NCBI GenBank assembly: GCA_949422855.1
Contig: CASPLG010000002.1
Location: forward strand, 1 to 64,000
Direction: 5' to 3'
DNA length: 64,000 bases
Source of the DNA: an uncultured Eubacteriales bacterium
GTDB lineage: Bacteria; Bacillota; Clostridia; Oscillospirales; Acutalibacteraceae
Shown here: positions 47,138 to 56,341 of the stretch, in pieces
Layout: every line of letters starts with the position of its first letter
Numbering within the stretch: the stretch's first letter is position 1
Made by a program: the position numbers and the translations under genes
Notes under the pieces: generated by a model
The model's input: only the letters and a program-made list of their open reading frames with translations
What the model was told of the DNA's origin: nothing
The model's database searches: none

Positions 47138-47166
47138 TTGACTTTTCCTAAGAAATATATTAATAT
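47138..47166 (+). promoter_or_regulatory. Promoter of murA
   Basis: TTGACT and TAATAT with a 17-base spacer, about 120 bases before the start. The rest of the 46984-47286 gap shows nothing else. Confidence 0.55.
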
Positions 47167-47286
47167 ATCTTGGTTGAGATGTCGTTATTTTGATAGTATG
47201 TACAAGTAATTATTTATAATATGCTCGTTTCGGATGGATGTGTTCGTGTGCAATTTATTTAATATGATGGTTAGGGGTGAACAATC

Positions 47287-48576
47287 TTGGATAAAATAGT
47301 TATATCCGGGGGAAATAAATTAAGCGGGGAAGTCACAATAAGCGGTGCGAAAAATGCAGCTGTTGCCATAATACCTGCAGTTGTTTTGTCAGATGGCGTC
47401 TGCAGGATTGAAAATATACCAAATATAAGTGATATTACTCTTATAGGAAAAATACTTACCGATTTGGGCGCTCAAGTCAAAATGGTAAATAAAAATACTT
47501 TGGAGATTGATCCCCGCAGAATAGTATCGCCGGTCGCTTCCGGCGAACTTATGAGACGTATGCGTGCTTCGTGCTACTTATTGGGGACTCTTTTAGGTAA
47601 GTTTTCTCATGCCGTGGTGTCTTTGCCCGGTGGGTGCAATTTTGGGGTCAGACCTATTGACCAGCATCTCAAAGGCTTTGTGGCTCTTGGTGCGAAATAT
47701 AAATTAGACGGCGGGATGGTTCATGTAAGCTGTGATAAGCTGCGTGGGAATAATATTTACATGGATGTAGTTTCTGTGGGAGCTACTGTCAATATTATGC
47801 TCGCTGCCGTAAAAGCTGAAGGGCTTACAGTCATAGAAAACGCAGCTAAAGAACCTCATATTGTCGATTTAGCCAACTTTTTGAATTGTATGGGTGCCGA
47901 TATTTGCGGTGCAGGAACTGACGTTATAAAAATAAGAGGGGTTAAGCATCTACATGGTACTACGTATTCAATAATTCCCGATCAGATAGAAGCAGGAACC
48001 TATTTAGCGGCTGCGACTGCAACCGGAGGTAGCATAACCATAAATAACGTTATACCAAAACATCTGGAATCCATAACGGCTAAGTTAGAAGAAATGGGCG
48101 CCGTTTTGGAGGAAAATGGCGACAGTATAAAACTTCGCAGAGATGGTCCCCTCAACAAATGCAATGTCAAAACTATGCCTTACCCCGGTTTCCCAACCGA
48201 CATGCAGCCTCAGATTACGACGCTTTTATCAATGGCAAGTGGGACAAGTATTGTCAATGAAGCGGTTTGGGACAACAGATTCAGATATGTCGAGGAACTA
48301 AAAAGAATGGGTGCTCAAATCTCGGTTGATGGCAAAATTGCAGTCGTAGAGGGCGTTAAGAGCCTCAAGGGAGCCCCCGTCAAAGCGACCGATCTCAGAG
48401 CAGGAGCAGCTCTTATAATTGCAGGACTAGCGGCAGAGGGTGTGACCGTTATAGATGATATAAGCCACATAGAAAGAGGATATGAAAATGTAGTCGAAAA
48501 GTTTATTGGATTGGGCGCCGATATAAAAAAGTCAACTTGTGAAGAACAGGTTGAAACTAAAGCAGCAGCTTTGTAA
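47287..48576 (+). CDS. murA: UDP-N-acetylglucosamine 1-carboxyvinyltransferase
   Basis: It adds enolpyruvate to UDP-GlcNAc, the first committed step of peptidoglycan. Its 429 residues show the start GGNKLSGEVTISGAKNAAVA, the catalytic Cys in PGGCNFG (about residue 117), and RPID near it. The start is TTG behind GGGGTG. It is a single gene with a promoter. Confidence 0.95.
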   Translation: MDKIVISGGNKLSGEVTISGAKNAAVAIIPAVVLSDGVCRIENIPNISDITLIGKILTDLGAQVKMVNKNTLEIDPRRIVSPVASGELMRRMRASCYLLGTLLGKFSHAVVSLPGGCNFGVRPIDQHLKGFVALGAKYKLDGGMVHVSCDKLRGNNIYMDVVSVGATVNIMLAAVKAEGLTVIENAAKEPHIVDLANFLNCMGADICGAGTDVIKIRGVKHLHGTTYSIIPDQIEAGTYLAAATATGGSITINNVIPKHLESITAKLEEMGAVLEENGDSIKLRRDGPLNKCNVKTMPYPGFPTDMQPQITTLLSMASGTSIVNEAVWDNRFRYVEELKRMGAQISVDGKIAVVEGVKSLKGAPVKATDLRAGAALIIAGLAAEGVTVIDDISHIERGYENVVEKFIGLGADIKKSTCEEQVETKAAAL

Positions 48577-48821
48577 TTAGAAAGTTATTATAATGTCGAT
48601 TTTTGGGAATATATGCATATAATTGTTAAAAATAGTAAAGTTATTATATAAAATACTATAAGTTTTCCTGTTTCGTGCGCAGCGGTCAGGGTGCATTATC
48701 AAATAATTACTGCTGTGTTTTATTTGTAGTCTTTTTGAAATTATACCCTTATAGTGTATATTTGTATATTTTACTACCACAAATTTATAAAAGAGAAAAT
48801 TAAAATAGAGGAGAAGTTTAT

Positions 48822-49616
48822 TTGGCTAGATTATACCCTCTGTTCAGCGGGAGCAGTGGAAATAGCGTTTATATAAGCCACCGTGGAGAAGGAGTTCTCA
48901 TAGATGCCGGCAGAAGCGCTAAGCAAATAGAGAAATGCTTGATTGACAGCGGTATAAACATAAATTCCATAAGATCTATTTTTATTACACACGAACATAA
49001 TGACCACATTAGCGCACTTAAGGTCTTTGCTTCTCGTTATGCAATAAAAGTTTATGCATCTAAGGGAACTTTATTGGCTCTGGAAAAAAAAGGAGTTCTA
49101 AATGGCAGATTTTCTTGTGAAGTCATTCCCAGCGAAGGAATATGCAGCGAATCAATGCATGTTGTCCCCTTCAAGACTTCCCATGACTGCTGTGAAGGAG
49201 CCGGATATGTTATAAATTTATCCGGAGGTGCAAAAGTTGGCGTTTGTACTGATTTGGGCTATATTTCCCCTGAGGTGAAAAAAGCTATTTGTGGATGTAA
49301 TGTACTGGTTATAGAGTCTAATCATGATGTTAATATGCTCAGAAATTGCCCCTATCCGTATTATTTGAAAAAAAGAATTCTATCCGAAAAAGGACACCTG
49401 TCAAACAAAGCTTGTGCTGCAATTTTGCCGTATCTAGTTAATAAGGGTCTTAGCAGAATTGTTTTATCTCATCTAAGCGAGCACAGCAATACATATGAGT
49501 TGGCATTTAATTCATCTCTGGAGATGCTCAGGGCAGAAGGTATGGATATTAACAGAGACTTTACCCTAAATGTCGCTCCTAAACTTAATTCTGGCGGAGA
49601 AAAACTTATATTCTAA
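48822..49616 (+). CDS. walJ: Metallo-beta-lactamase-fold hydrolase (WalJ/YycJ)
   Basis: A 264-residue protein with FSGSSGNSVY, THEHNDHISAL metal ligands and KTSHDCCEGAGY, matching WalJ (YycJ), a nuclease-like protein implicated in cell-wall and DNA-repair control. The start is TTG behind GAGGAGAAG. The usual walRK genes are not in the window. Confidence 0.88.
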   Translation: MARLYPLFSGSSGNSVYISHRGEGVLIDAGRSAKQIEKCLIDSGININSIRSIFITHEHNDHISALKVFASRYAIKVYASKGTLLALEKKGVLNGRFSCEVIPSEGICSESMHVVPFKTSHDCCEGAGYVINLSGGAKVGVCTDLGYISPEVKKAICGCNVLVIESNHDVNMLRNCPYPYYLKKRILSEKGHLSNKACAAILPYLVNKGLSRIVLSHLSEHSNTYELAFNSSLEMLRAEGMDINRDFTLNVAPKLNSGGEKLIF

Positions 49617-49864
49617 AAAATTATATCTCCCCAGCACTCTCTACAGCAGCGTCACTTTGCAAATATCGGTTATGTGCTTTCGCTCATTTTTGTCAGACGA
49701 TAAAAAGAATCAAAAAATGTCCGGAAAGAGACTGCAATTTGCCTTCTGATACCCCCTTAAACAACCGGTCATAACCCGGACCCAGTCCCCTTAAATTCCC
49801 TGACCATACTAAACAACCTGTCCTTTTCGAATTTCGGATTTATTGACGGTGACTGCAGAAGAAT

Positions 49865-50956
49865 CTACCCTGCTGAGGACTTTCTGTGCCTCGGCACAAA
49901 AGAACATTTTATAACAATAAAACCCACAACTATATTTGAACAGTATGTTATTAATCTGCATAGTATCATCGCTAACGGTAGTGAATCATAGCCAAAAAAA
50001 TTTCGGAAAAGCATAATAAAACTGCCCTCATATGTGCCGGCTGACCCCGGAAGCGGCGTGTACGATGAAATCATTGTTACAAATGCTTGGGTTGCAATCA
50101 TATCAATTATAGGGAATCCCCGGTAACCAAATGCCTTGTAGATGAAAAACGGTACCGAAAATAAAGAGGTAAACTGTAAAAACGTAAATAAATAAAGCTT
50201 TAAAGTCAGGTATTTGTTTTTTCGCATGGAATTATTGTTCTCTATAAATAAATTAAGCTGATTTTCTGTTTTTTTCCGTAGCTGCTCAGAGTCTTTGATT
50301 ACTTTAATTTTAGATAGTATTTTACAAAAGGTAAATATGATTTTGCTAGTAAAATCTTTATTAACGTAGAATAAAATAAGAATTCCCACAATGAAACATT
50401 GCGAAATAAATCCAATTAGCGACAATGTTATAAATCCCGGAACCTCAAAGCCAAACATACTAAACTTAGAGACAATAGTAATTAGCGAATATATAGCCAT
50501 GCCGGATTGATATATCAAAAATTTTCTTACTAAAATTGATATCGCTGAACCGGCTGTAAGACCCTGCTTCGTTAAATATAGTATTTGCATTGGCTGCCCT
50601 CCCGCACCGAGCGGAGTCACAGCACTGAAATACTGACCCGTCATGGTGAGCTTGAAAGCCATAAACAGACTGTATTTTTTATGGTATACATCCGATAGTA
50701 TCTCCCTTAAGACCAGACTGTCAAAAAGCCACGACATAAACATAGCTACAGCTGAAGCCATCAGCCAAAAATGATCTAGTTTAGGAATTGCCTCCATTAA
50801 CTGTAAAAGATTATTATTATTTATGCAAAAGTAAACTAGAATTCCCACAGATACTATGAGCAAAATTATATTTATAATACTGTTTAATTTGTTTTTTTTA
50901 TCCAAATAAAGATTTCCTTTCTTTGTATAGGCCTTTTTAGTGTAAATAATACTCAT
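49865..50956 (-). CDS. Flippase-like membrane protein (MprF/YbhN type), copy 2
   Basis: A 363-residue protein with about eight helices and the family pattern TPLGAGGQPMQILYL and TPLPGSAGTYEG. Such proteins, like the flippase half of MprF, move lipids or glycolipids across the membrane. It overlaps the GT2 gene before it by 4 bases. It is homologous to the protein at 52959-53978. Confidence 0.8.
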   Translation of the reverse strand: MSIIYTKKAYTKKGNLYLDKKNKLNSIINIILLIVSVGILVYFCINNNNLLQLMEAIPKLDHFWLMASAVAMFMSWLFDSLVLREILSDVYHKKYSLFMAFKLTMTGQYFSAVTPLGAGGQPMQILYLTKQGLTAGSAISILVRKFLIYQSGMAIYSLITIVSKFSMFGFEVPGFITLSLIGFISQCFIVGILILFYVNKDFTSKIIFTFCKILSKIKVIKDSEQLRKKTENQLNLFIENNNSMRKNKYLTLKLYLFTFLQFTSLFSVPFFIYKAFGYRGFPIIDMIATQAFVTMISSYTPLPGSAGTYEGSFIMLFRNFFGYDSLPLAMILCRLITYCSNIVVGFIVIKCSFVPRHRKSSAG

Positions 50957-51948
50957 TTGAGTTTGTATTTGATGTTTTGCGGCGGTTCACATATAGGATA
51001 GGGAATTTCCGGTATATCAACTGCTGACGGAATAAATTTATCTCCGGCAAAATAATCTATCGATTTAGTTGCAGCAGCTATATTATCAATAAATCCTTCC
51101 ATATTTCCGGCACTTGTGTGCATCTGCAGAATAAAATAATAAGTTACAAGTTTTACTCTCTGAGAATAAATCCATACCCTGTTTTTATATTTTTCGTAGT
51201 CCCCTTGGTTTTCAAAAAAATTTCGCATCACACCCAAAGAGCGTACAAAATCTCTTATTTTACATATATTCATCGTGTTTAAAATGCTGTTTTTCCTGCT
51301 GGTATAGTTATATAAAGCCTTCCCTAAAAGAACAATTTTATCAGCATGGTAGAAAAGTCTGGGAGAAGTTGCAATATCCTCAAAATACATATCGTAAAAT
51401 CTTATGTTATGCTCAAAAAAAATAGATCGCTTACATAGTTTATTCCACGCAAAATAATGTACTCCAAAATCTAAAATTAATTTCTTAAGAGCCTTTGTGT
51501 TCGAAAACGTCCCGGGTATAGAGGTTAGCGGCATATAAACTTTCATGTTTTTCTCCGGAAAATAATAGTTGAAATTGCAACACACTATATCAGCATCGTT
51601 CTTTACCGCCGCACTGTATAAACATTCTATAAAATTTGGTTCAATATAGTCGTCACTATCCATAAACGCTATATATTTTCCCTTGCTTACATTTAATCCC
51701 ACGTTCCTGGCTGCAGAAAGACCTTTGTTTTTTTGATCTATCACTATGAAGTTTGTGTTTCTTTCACAAAACTTATCTATAATCTTGCTGCTCCCATCAG
51801 TAGAACCGTCGTTTACTATTATGACTTCTATATTTTCCATCGTCTGATTCTCAACAGACAAAAGTGCCTTTTCTAAATAATCCTCTACATTGTATACAGG
51901 AATTATTAAACTTACCTTCGGATTTTTTGAATTTAAATTTCCATACAT
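50953..51948 (-). CDS. Glycosyltransferase family 2, copy 2
   Basis: A 331-residue GT-A enzyme: NPKVSLIIPVYNVEDYL, NDGSTDGSSK, FMDSDDYIE and a C-terminal helical part. It ends IKYKLK. It may use a lipid-linked sugar, in view of the adjacent flippase. Confidence 0.88.
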   Translation of the reverse strand: MYGNLNSKNPKVSLIIPVYNVEDYLEKALLSVENQTMENIEVIIVNDGSTDGSSKIIDKFCERNTNFIVIDQKNKGLSAARNVGLNVSKGKYIAFMDSDDYIEPNFIECLYSAAVKNDADIVCCNFNYYFPEKNMKVYMPLTSIPGTFSNTKALKKLILDFGVHYFAWNKLCKRSIFFEHNIRFYDMYFEDIATSPRLFYHADKIVLLGKALYNYTSRKNSILNTMNICKIRDFVRSLGVMRNFFENQGDYEKYKNRVWIYSQRVKLVTYYFILQMHTSAGNMEGFIDNIAAATKSIDYFAGDKFIPSAVDIPEIPYPICEPPQNIKYKLK

Positions 51949-52026
51949 TTTTTCGGTTCTCCTTGTAAATCAAAAAAACTTATAAATTAATTTTAGTAAT
52001 TTTTATTTATTATTTCAAGTGTTTAT

Positions 52027-52962
52027 CTAAAAATTTGTGCCACATGCAATCAATTTTATAATTGATAAGAAAATTTCACCAAAACATTTAATTATATTTG
52101 TATCACACTGATAATGTAAATATATACACGGTATCCTATAAAAACAAGATATTAAAAATCTGAATACTAAATACATATAATTAAATTTGTATATATTATA
52201 AATATTTTTCTCTAAGAGAAAGTTTTTAACCGATTTAAGTACCAGAATGTATTCCTTTAGCTGGCTGAGCGACATAAAATGCGTAATGCTGGAAGAGTGT
52301 TTCCTGTAATTGTACAGAGGTATATTTATTATATATATTTTGTCCGAAAAATAAAACATTTTCATCGTGAAAAGTATGTCCTCAAAACACCTATTTGTAA
52401 ACAAAACTCTATTATCTTCAACCATTCTCCTGCGAAACATCTTATTCCAAAGAAAAAAATGCATAGAGGTGTCCTTTAACAAAGAATGTATGAGTTTTTT
52501 TGCGGAGTAGTTCCCTTGCCGTCTGCTAAAAACATTTTTTGTTTTACGATTTTTTTCATCTATATAGTAGTAGTTACAGCATACTATATCTGAGTTATAT
52601 TTTAGTGCAGTTTTATACATTAGCTCAATAAAATTTCTCTCAATTACATCATCACTATCAATAAAACATACGTATTCTCCCCTCGCAAGGGACACACCTA
52701 GGTTTCTTACATAAGCAACTCCCATATTCTTTTCTAAATTTATATCTTTTATATAGTCCATTTCATACTTGCATTGTTCTACAATTTTTGCAGAACCATC
52801 CGTAGAAGCATCGTTTATTATAATTAATTCAAAGTTCCTCAGCGTCTGCACCTTTATTGAATCCAGGGCCTGCCTCAAAAATTTTTCACTGTTATAAACC
52901 GGCATCACTATGCTAACTTTAGGGTACATATAATCTGCACACAATTTTCTATGAAACCTCAC
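52027..52962 (-). CDS. Glycosyltransferase family 2, copy 1
   Basis: A 311-residue GT-A enzyme: KVSIVMPVYNSEKF, NDASTDGSAK and FIDSDDVIE. The start overlaps the stop of the flippase gene by 4 bases (GTG) or lies 12 codons on at an ATG with no clear ribosome site. It is a paralogue of the gene at 50953-51948. Confidence 0.86.
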   Translation of the reverse strand: MRFHRKLCADYMYPKVSIVMPVYNSEKFLRQALDSIKVQTLRNFELIIINDASTDGSAKIVEQCKYEMDYIKDINLEKNMGVAYVRNLGVSLARGEYVCFIDSDDVIERNFIELMYKTALKYNSDIVCCNYYYIDEKNRKTKNVFSRRQGNYSAKKLIHSLLKDTSMHFFLWNKMFRRRMVEDNRVLFTNRCFEDILFTMKMFYFSDKIYIINIPLYNYRKHSSSITHFMSLSQLKEYILVLKSVKNFLLEKNIYNIYKFNYMYLVFRFLISCFYRIPCIYLHYQCDTNIIKCFGEIFLSIIKLIACGTNF

Positions 52963-53978
52963 TCACTATTTTTTTGAATTCTGGAAAATGGAAATGAAAT
53001 TAATATAGTAAAGAAATATGTGATTACTCGCCACAAAAGTACAGCCGGTTTTATAGTTTTATCTGTAAAAAATTCGCCGAAGAAAATTAAAAAACCTCCC
53101 TCAGCAGCCCCCGACCCCCCCGGCAGCGGTGTGAACGAGGAAATCATAGTAACAAAAGCCTGCGATGCTATCATATCAAATATATTGGCACCCCTAAAAT
53201 GAAATGCACGATAAATGCAATATGGTACAACAAACATACAAGTGATTTGTATAGCAGTTAAAACGTAGGTCTCTAATACCAATGTTTGATTTCTGTATAG
53301 CCGGTCGTTATTTACGTGAAAGTATTCCAGCTGAACCTCTATATCTCTGATTTTTTTGTCCGAGTCTTTTATCAAATGCAGCCTCTCCAGGGTCTTAACC
53401 GCCTTATTGATGGTTCTGAAAGTCAAATTCCTATTGAATGAGAAAAAAAGCACTACCACTATTACAAATGCCTGTGAACAAAAGCCAAAAATAGAAAGCC
53501 CCCTCATCACATGTATTGCACTACCCTTAAACAAGTATGACTTTAAAAATATCGTAAGTGCTCCGTATATTGTCAGCGTGGACTGATATACAAGAAATTT
53601 CTGAACTAGAGCCGAAGTTGCATGTCCCGGGTCAAGCCCCTGAGAAGACATAGCATATATCTGCATGGGCTGACCACCCGATGCCCCCGGGGTAATAGCA
53701 CTGAAAAACTGACCCACCATACACGATTTAAATGCATTCTTAAAAGAATAAAATCTATTTGTGGTATTGGCAAACCTAAATATCAAATATGCATCAATTA
53801 GTATATTTAGTAAATGACACACCACCGCCATCATCAGCCACAATTTATTGAATTCTCTTGAGCTTTTGATAAGATCAAATAAGCCGTTCTCTGATACACA
53901 AAAATATACCAGTATTGATACCGACAAAACTAGCATTGATATATTAAAAAGCTTTTTTCTATCAAAAAATTGAGCCAC
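52959..53978 (-). CDS. Flippase-like membrane protein (MprF/YbhN type), copy 1
   Basis: A 339-residue paralogue of the protein at 49865: GASGGQPMQIYAMSSQG and TPLPGGSGAAEGG lie at the same places. It is first in a four-gene overlapping set with the two GT2 enzymes. Confidence 0.8.
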   Translation of the reverse strand: MAQFFDRKKLFNISMLVLSVSILVYFCVSENGLFDLIKSSREFNKLWLMMAVVCHLLNILIDAYLIFRFANTTNRFYSFKNAFKSCMVGQFFSAITPGASGGQPMQIYAMSSQGLDPGHATSALVQKFLVYQSTLTIYGALTIFLKSYLFKGSAIHVMRGLSIFGFCSQAFVIVVVLFFSFNRNLTFRTINKAVKTLERLHLIKDSDKKIRDIEVQLEYFHVNNDRLYRNQTLVLETYVLTAIQITCMFVVPYCIYRAFHFRGANIFDMIASQAFVTMISSFTPLPGGSGAAEGGFLIFFGEFFTDKTIKPAVLLWRVITYFFTILISFPFSRIQKNSE

Positions 53979-54157
53979 TTAATATTCCTCCATGCGGGAA
54001 AACGGATGCCACTTAAGATAAATTCTGTTTTAAATGATACATATATTTCTCGAAATAGTCAAGTGTTGATGATTAGCGACAGTGCTCTAAAAAGTGAGAT
54101 GATATTGAAAAGTTGATAAAAATACTGCGGTTAGTTTTTGTAAAGTGCTTCCAATTA

Positions 54158-54233
54158 GGTATTTATTACAAAATAATCCTATCAACAATAAAAAAATAAG
54201 GTTTTAGGCTATAATTGATAAAATAAATGACAC
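54158..54233 (+). repeat. 76-bp direct repeat, copy A
   Basis: Begins GGTATTTATTACAAAATAAT and ends GACAC. It is about 92 percent identical (six mismatches) to the copy at 54995-55070 in the same orientation. The two copies lie on each side of the double-glycine-leader gene. The rest of 53979-54326 is AT-rich with no gene. Confidence 0.8.
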
Positions 54234-54279
54234 AGCGTCTGTCTGGATAAAAGGGACAGTCGATTTTTTACTGTACGCA

Positions 54280-54307
54280 GAAAACCACCGGATATACATA
54301 CCGGTGG
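54280..54307 (-). terminator. Terminator of the second double-glycine-leader gene
   Basis: CCACCGGTATG and the matching CCGGTGG arm form a strong stem on the minus strand, followed by TTTTC. Confidence 0.7.
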
Positions 54308-54326
54308 ATGTCTATCGTGATTAAAA

Positions 54327-54659
54327 TCAGTTCTCAATAAGGAAATCCCAAAATGTCCTCCCACCTACAGATGCCCTTTTTATAACCTTACAAACTGTCG
54401 CTATTTCAGACGGACTGGCCATTTTTCCGTTTTCATCCATAATTCTGTAATTTCCGCTGTTAGTCCTTTTCAGCCTGTATCCAACGGAAGAAAGAGCTCT
54501 AGCCTCCTTATCAGTTAGCTTATATATCGGGTCACTAACTATCTCATATCCTCCGCTCAAATTCGCCAATTCCTCCTGCGTAAGCACAGTTCTTCCGGAC
54601 ATTTGACCGTCACTCGAGATTTTTTCCAGTCCATTCTCCTTGTTGTTAAATAGTTCCAC
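54327..54659 (-). CDS. Second orphan double-glycine-leader protein
   Basis: The leader reads VLTQEELANLSGGYE, with cleavage expected after GG (about residue 37), leaving about 72 residues of unknown fold (mixed charged, KLTDKEARAL). GTG 54659 follows AGGAGGCG. It has a good promoter and terminator. It sits between two direct repeats and 620 bases before the injection-system operon. No exporter is visible. Confidence 0.6.
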   Translation of the reverse strand: MELFNNKENGLEKISSDGQMSGRTVLTQEELANLSGGYEIVSDPIYKLTDKEARALSSVGYRLKRTNSGNYRIMDENGKMASPSEIATVCKVIKRASVGGRTFWDFLIEN

Positions 54660-54717
54660 TTAAATTCGCCTCCTAAAATTGTTAGATAATAGTCATCGAC
54701 TTGCCGGTGACATAGAA

Positions 54718-54746
54718 ATTGTAACAAATTTATGTGTAAAAGTCAA
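54718..54746 (-). promoter_or_regulatory. Promoter of the double-glycine-leader gene
   Basis: TTGACT and TACAAT on the minus strand with a 17-base spacer, about 60 bases before the GTG start. Confidence 0.7.
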
Positions 54747-54994
54747 TATATTTTAGCATATTATATCAATTCTAGCAGAGTTCCATCACTTATAATTTCT
54801 GTTATATAAGAAGGTGATTTGAGAATATTTTCTTACCTCATGAGCATAACAAAAATAGAGCAGTATCTATAAAAAATTTCCTTAACCACCAAAAGATACC
54901 CGTGAGAGATATCTATGCAAATATTAATTATAGAATATGTTTAAAAATTATATCATTTTTTGTATAGTAATATCAGTTATCACCTTTCCTATTG

Positions 54995-55070
54995 GGTATT
55001 TATTACAAAATAATCCCATCAACAATAAAAAAATAATGTTTTAAGCTATAATTAATAGAATAAACGACAC
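54995..55070 (+). repeat. 76-bp direct repeat, copy B
   Basis: Second copy of the repeat at 54158-54233. The pair spaces the intervening gene by 837 bases from start to start. The rest of 54747-55278 is AT-rich and holds nothing else I can support; one TACAAT-like hexamer near 55136 has no good -35. Confidence 0.8.
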
Positions 55071-55278
55071 ATTCGTGCTATAATGTCTAGCAAGACAAAA
55101 TCACACAAAAAATTCTCAGATAAATTGCTTTTATGATACAATAGTTATTAAGTGTGATTTAGTTAAATAAAATTTGCCTCAATTATTTAAATAAATAGTT
55201 GATAGAGTGGGGAGGCTGATAGCGCTGCAAAGATGTTTAATTTTTTAATTTGTTGTTTTCCGAGAGGAGTGGGAAATC

Positions 55279-56244
55279 GTGGCATCCGAACATAAGAACG
55301 ATTTTAAATATAAAAAAGATAAATCGTCTGATGTTTACGATACTCTCGATAAACACAGTTTATCCGGGCTATCCAGAAAGAACATAGGGACTGTTTGGTG
55401 GAAGAAAAAAAACACGGATAAAAAATTAGACCCCAAAACCCGCGGACTATTAAAAGGAAATCCCGATATAAGCTCATTGATACCTCCCGGAGGAGAGAGA
55501 GTCTCCGATATACCGGATGAAATGGGAACTTTCGAAACCAAAACAGTAGGAACTATTATGGTCGGCTTCGACAGATATAATAAAAACTCGGATTTGGGTT
55601 TCAGCGTTGTATCCGACAAGGACAAAAACAGACACGGTATCAAAGAAAGAGACGAGGATAATCCCAACACGTACTTTGGCGGGAACTTTGACGGGGAAGA
55701 AAAAACCTTTAAAGCAGGAAATATCAGTTTCCGTTATAACAGGAAAACAAAAGAGATTGACAAGATTGAAAAATCTAAAAATGAAAGCCCTTTAAATGAC
55801 GAAGAAAATTTACTTTATCGAGATGAAAAAGAAAAGAAAGAACTGGAAAGACTCAATCGAGAAGAAATGAGTAGACCAAATGAGGTCATGCATCTCGACA
55901 AGGAAAAAGAAAAAACAGAAAAAATAAGAGATAACAAAAGAAAAGAAAATGATGACTTTTTAAAAGAGATTATGCAGTTTATTAGAAAACTCGAAGACGG
56001 AAAAGTAAATATGCTTGTAGAATCAGATGAAGCCGCAAACAGAAGAAAACGTATAATTGAGCTGTCTCAGACTCAAAGCTCAATCCCGATAGAAGAAATG
56101 AAGAGAATGCTTAAAGAAATATTCGATGAAGAAAAAGCCGAAGAAATACTTGCGGGTTTACTGGTTAGAGCAAAAATCACGGGTCTTGACTCAGAGGAGC
56201 TTATTCAAATAGTCAAGGACTTAAAAAAAGAAGTTTTACGTTAA
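55279..56244 (+). CDS. Unknown charged protein, first gene of the injection-system operon
   Basis: I do not recognise a family. Its 321 residues are Lys/Glu/Asp-rich; the N-terminal third resembles a folded domain (GTVWWKKKNTDKKLDPKTRG, TIMVGFDRYN), and residues about 180-230 look like a charged coiled coil. A helical end (LLVRAKITGLDSEELIQIVK) follows. The start is GTG behind GAGAGGAG. It lies 97 bases before the sheath gene in the same direction, so it is probably part of the system. Confidence 0.55.
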   Translation: MASEHKNDFKYKKDKSSDVYDTLDKHSLSGLSRKNIGTVWWKKKNTDKKLDPKTRGLLKGNPDISSLIPPGGERVSDIPDEMGTFETKTVGTIMVGFDRYNKNSDLGFSVVSDKDKNRHGIKERDEDNPNTYFGGNFDGEEKTFKAGNISFRYNRKTKEIDKIEKSKNESPLNDEENLLYRDEKEKKELERLNREEMSRPNEVMHLDKEKEKTEKIRDNKRKENDDFLKEIMQFIRKLEDGKVNMLVESDEAANRRKRIIELSQTQSSIPIEEMKRMLKEIFDEEKAEEILAGLLVRAKITGLDSEELIQIVKDLKKEVLR

Positions 56245-56341
56245 GTAAAAATGTTAGTTTGCTTTACCATAAAATAGGGCTCATTTCTCTATTTTATAAG
56301 TAAATATATATTACTAATATTTTTAAATCGAAAGGAGTTGA

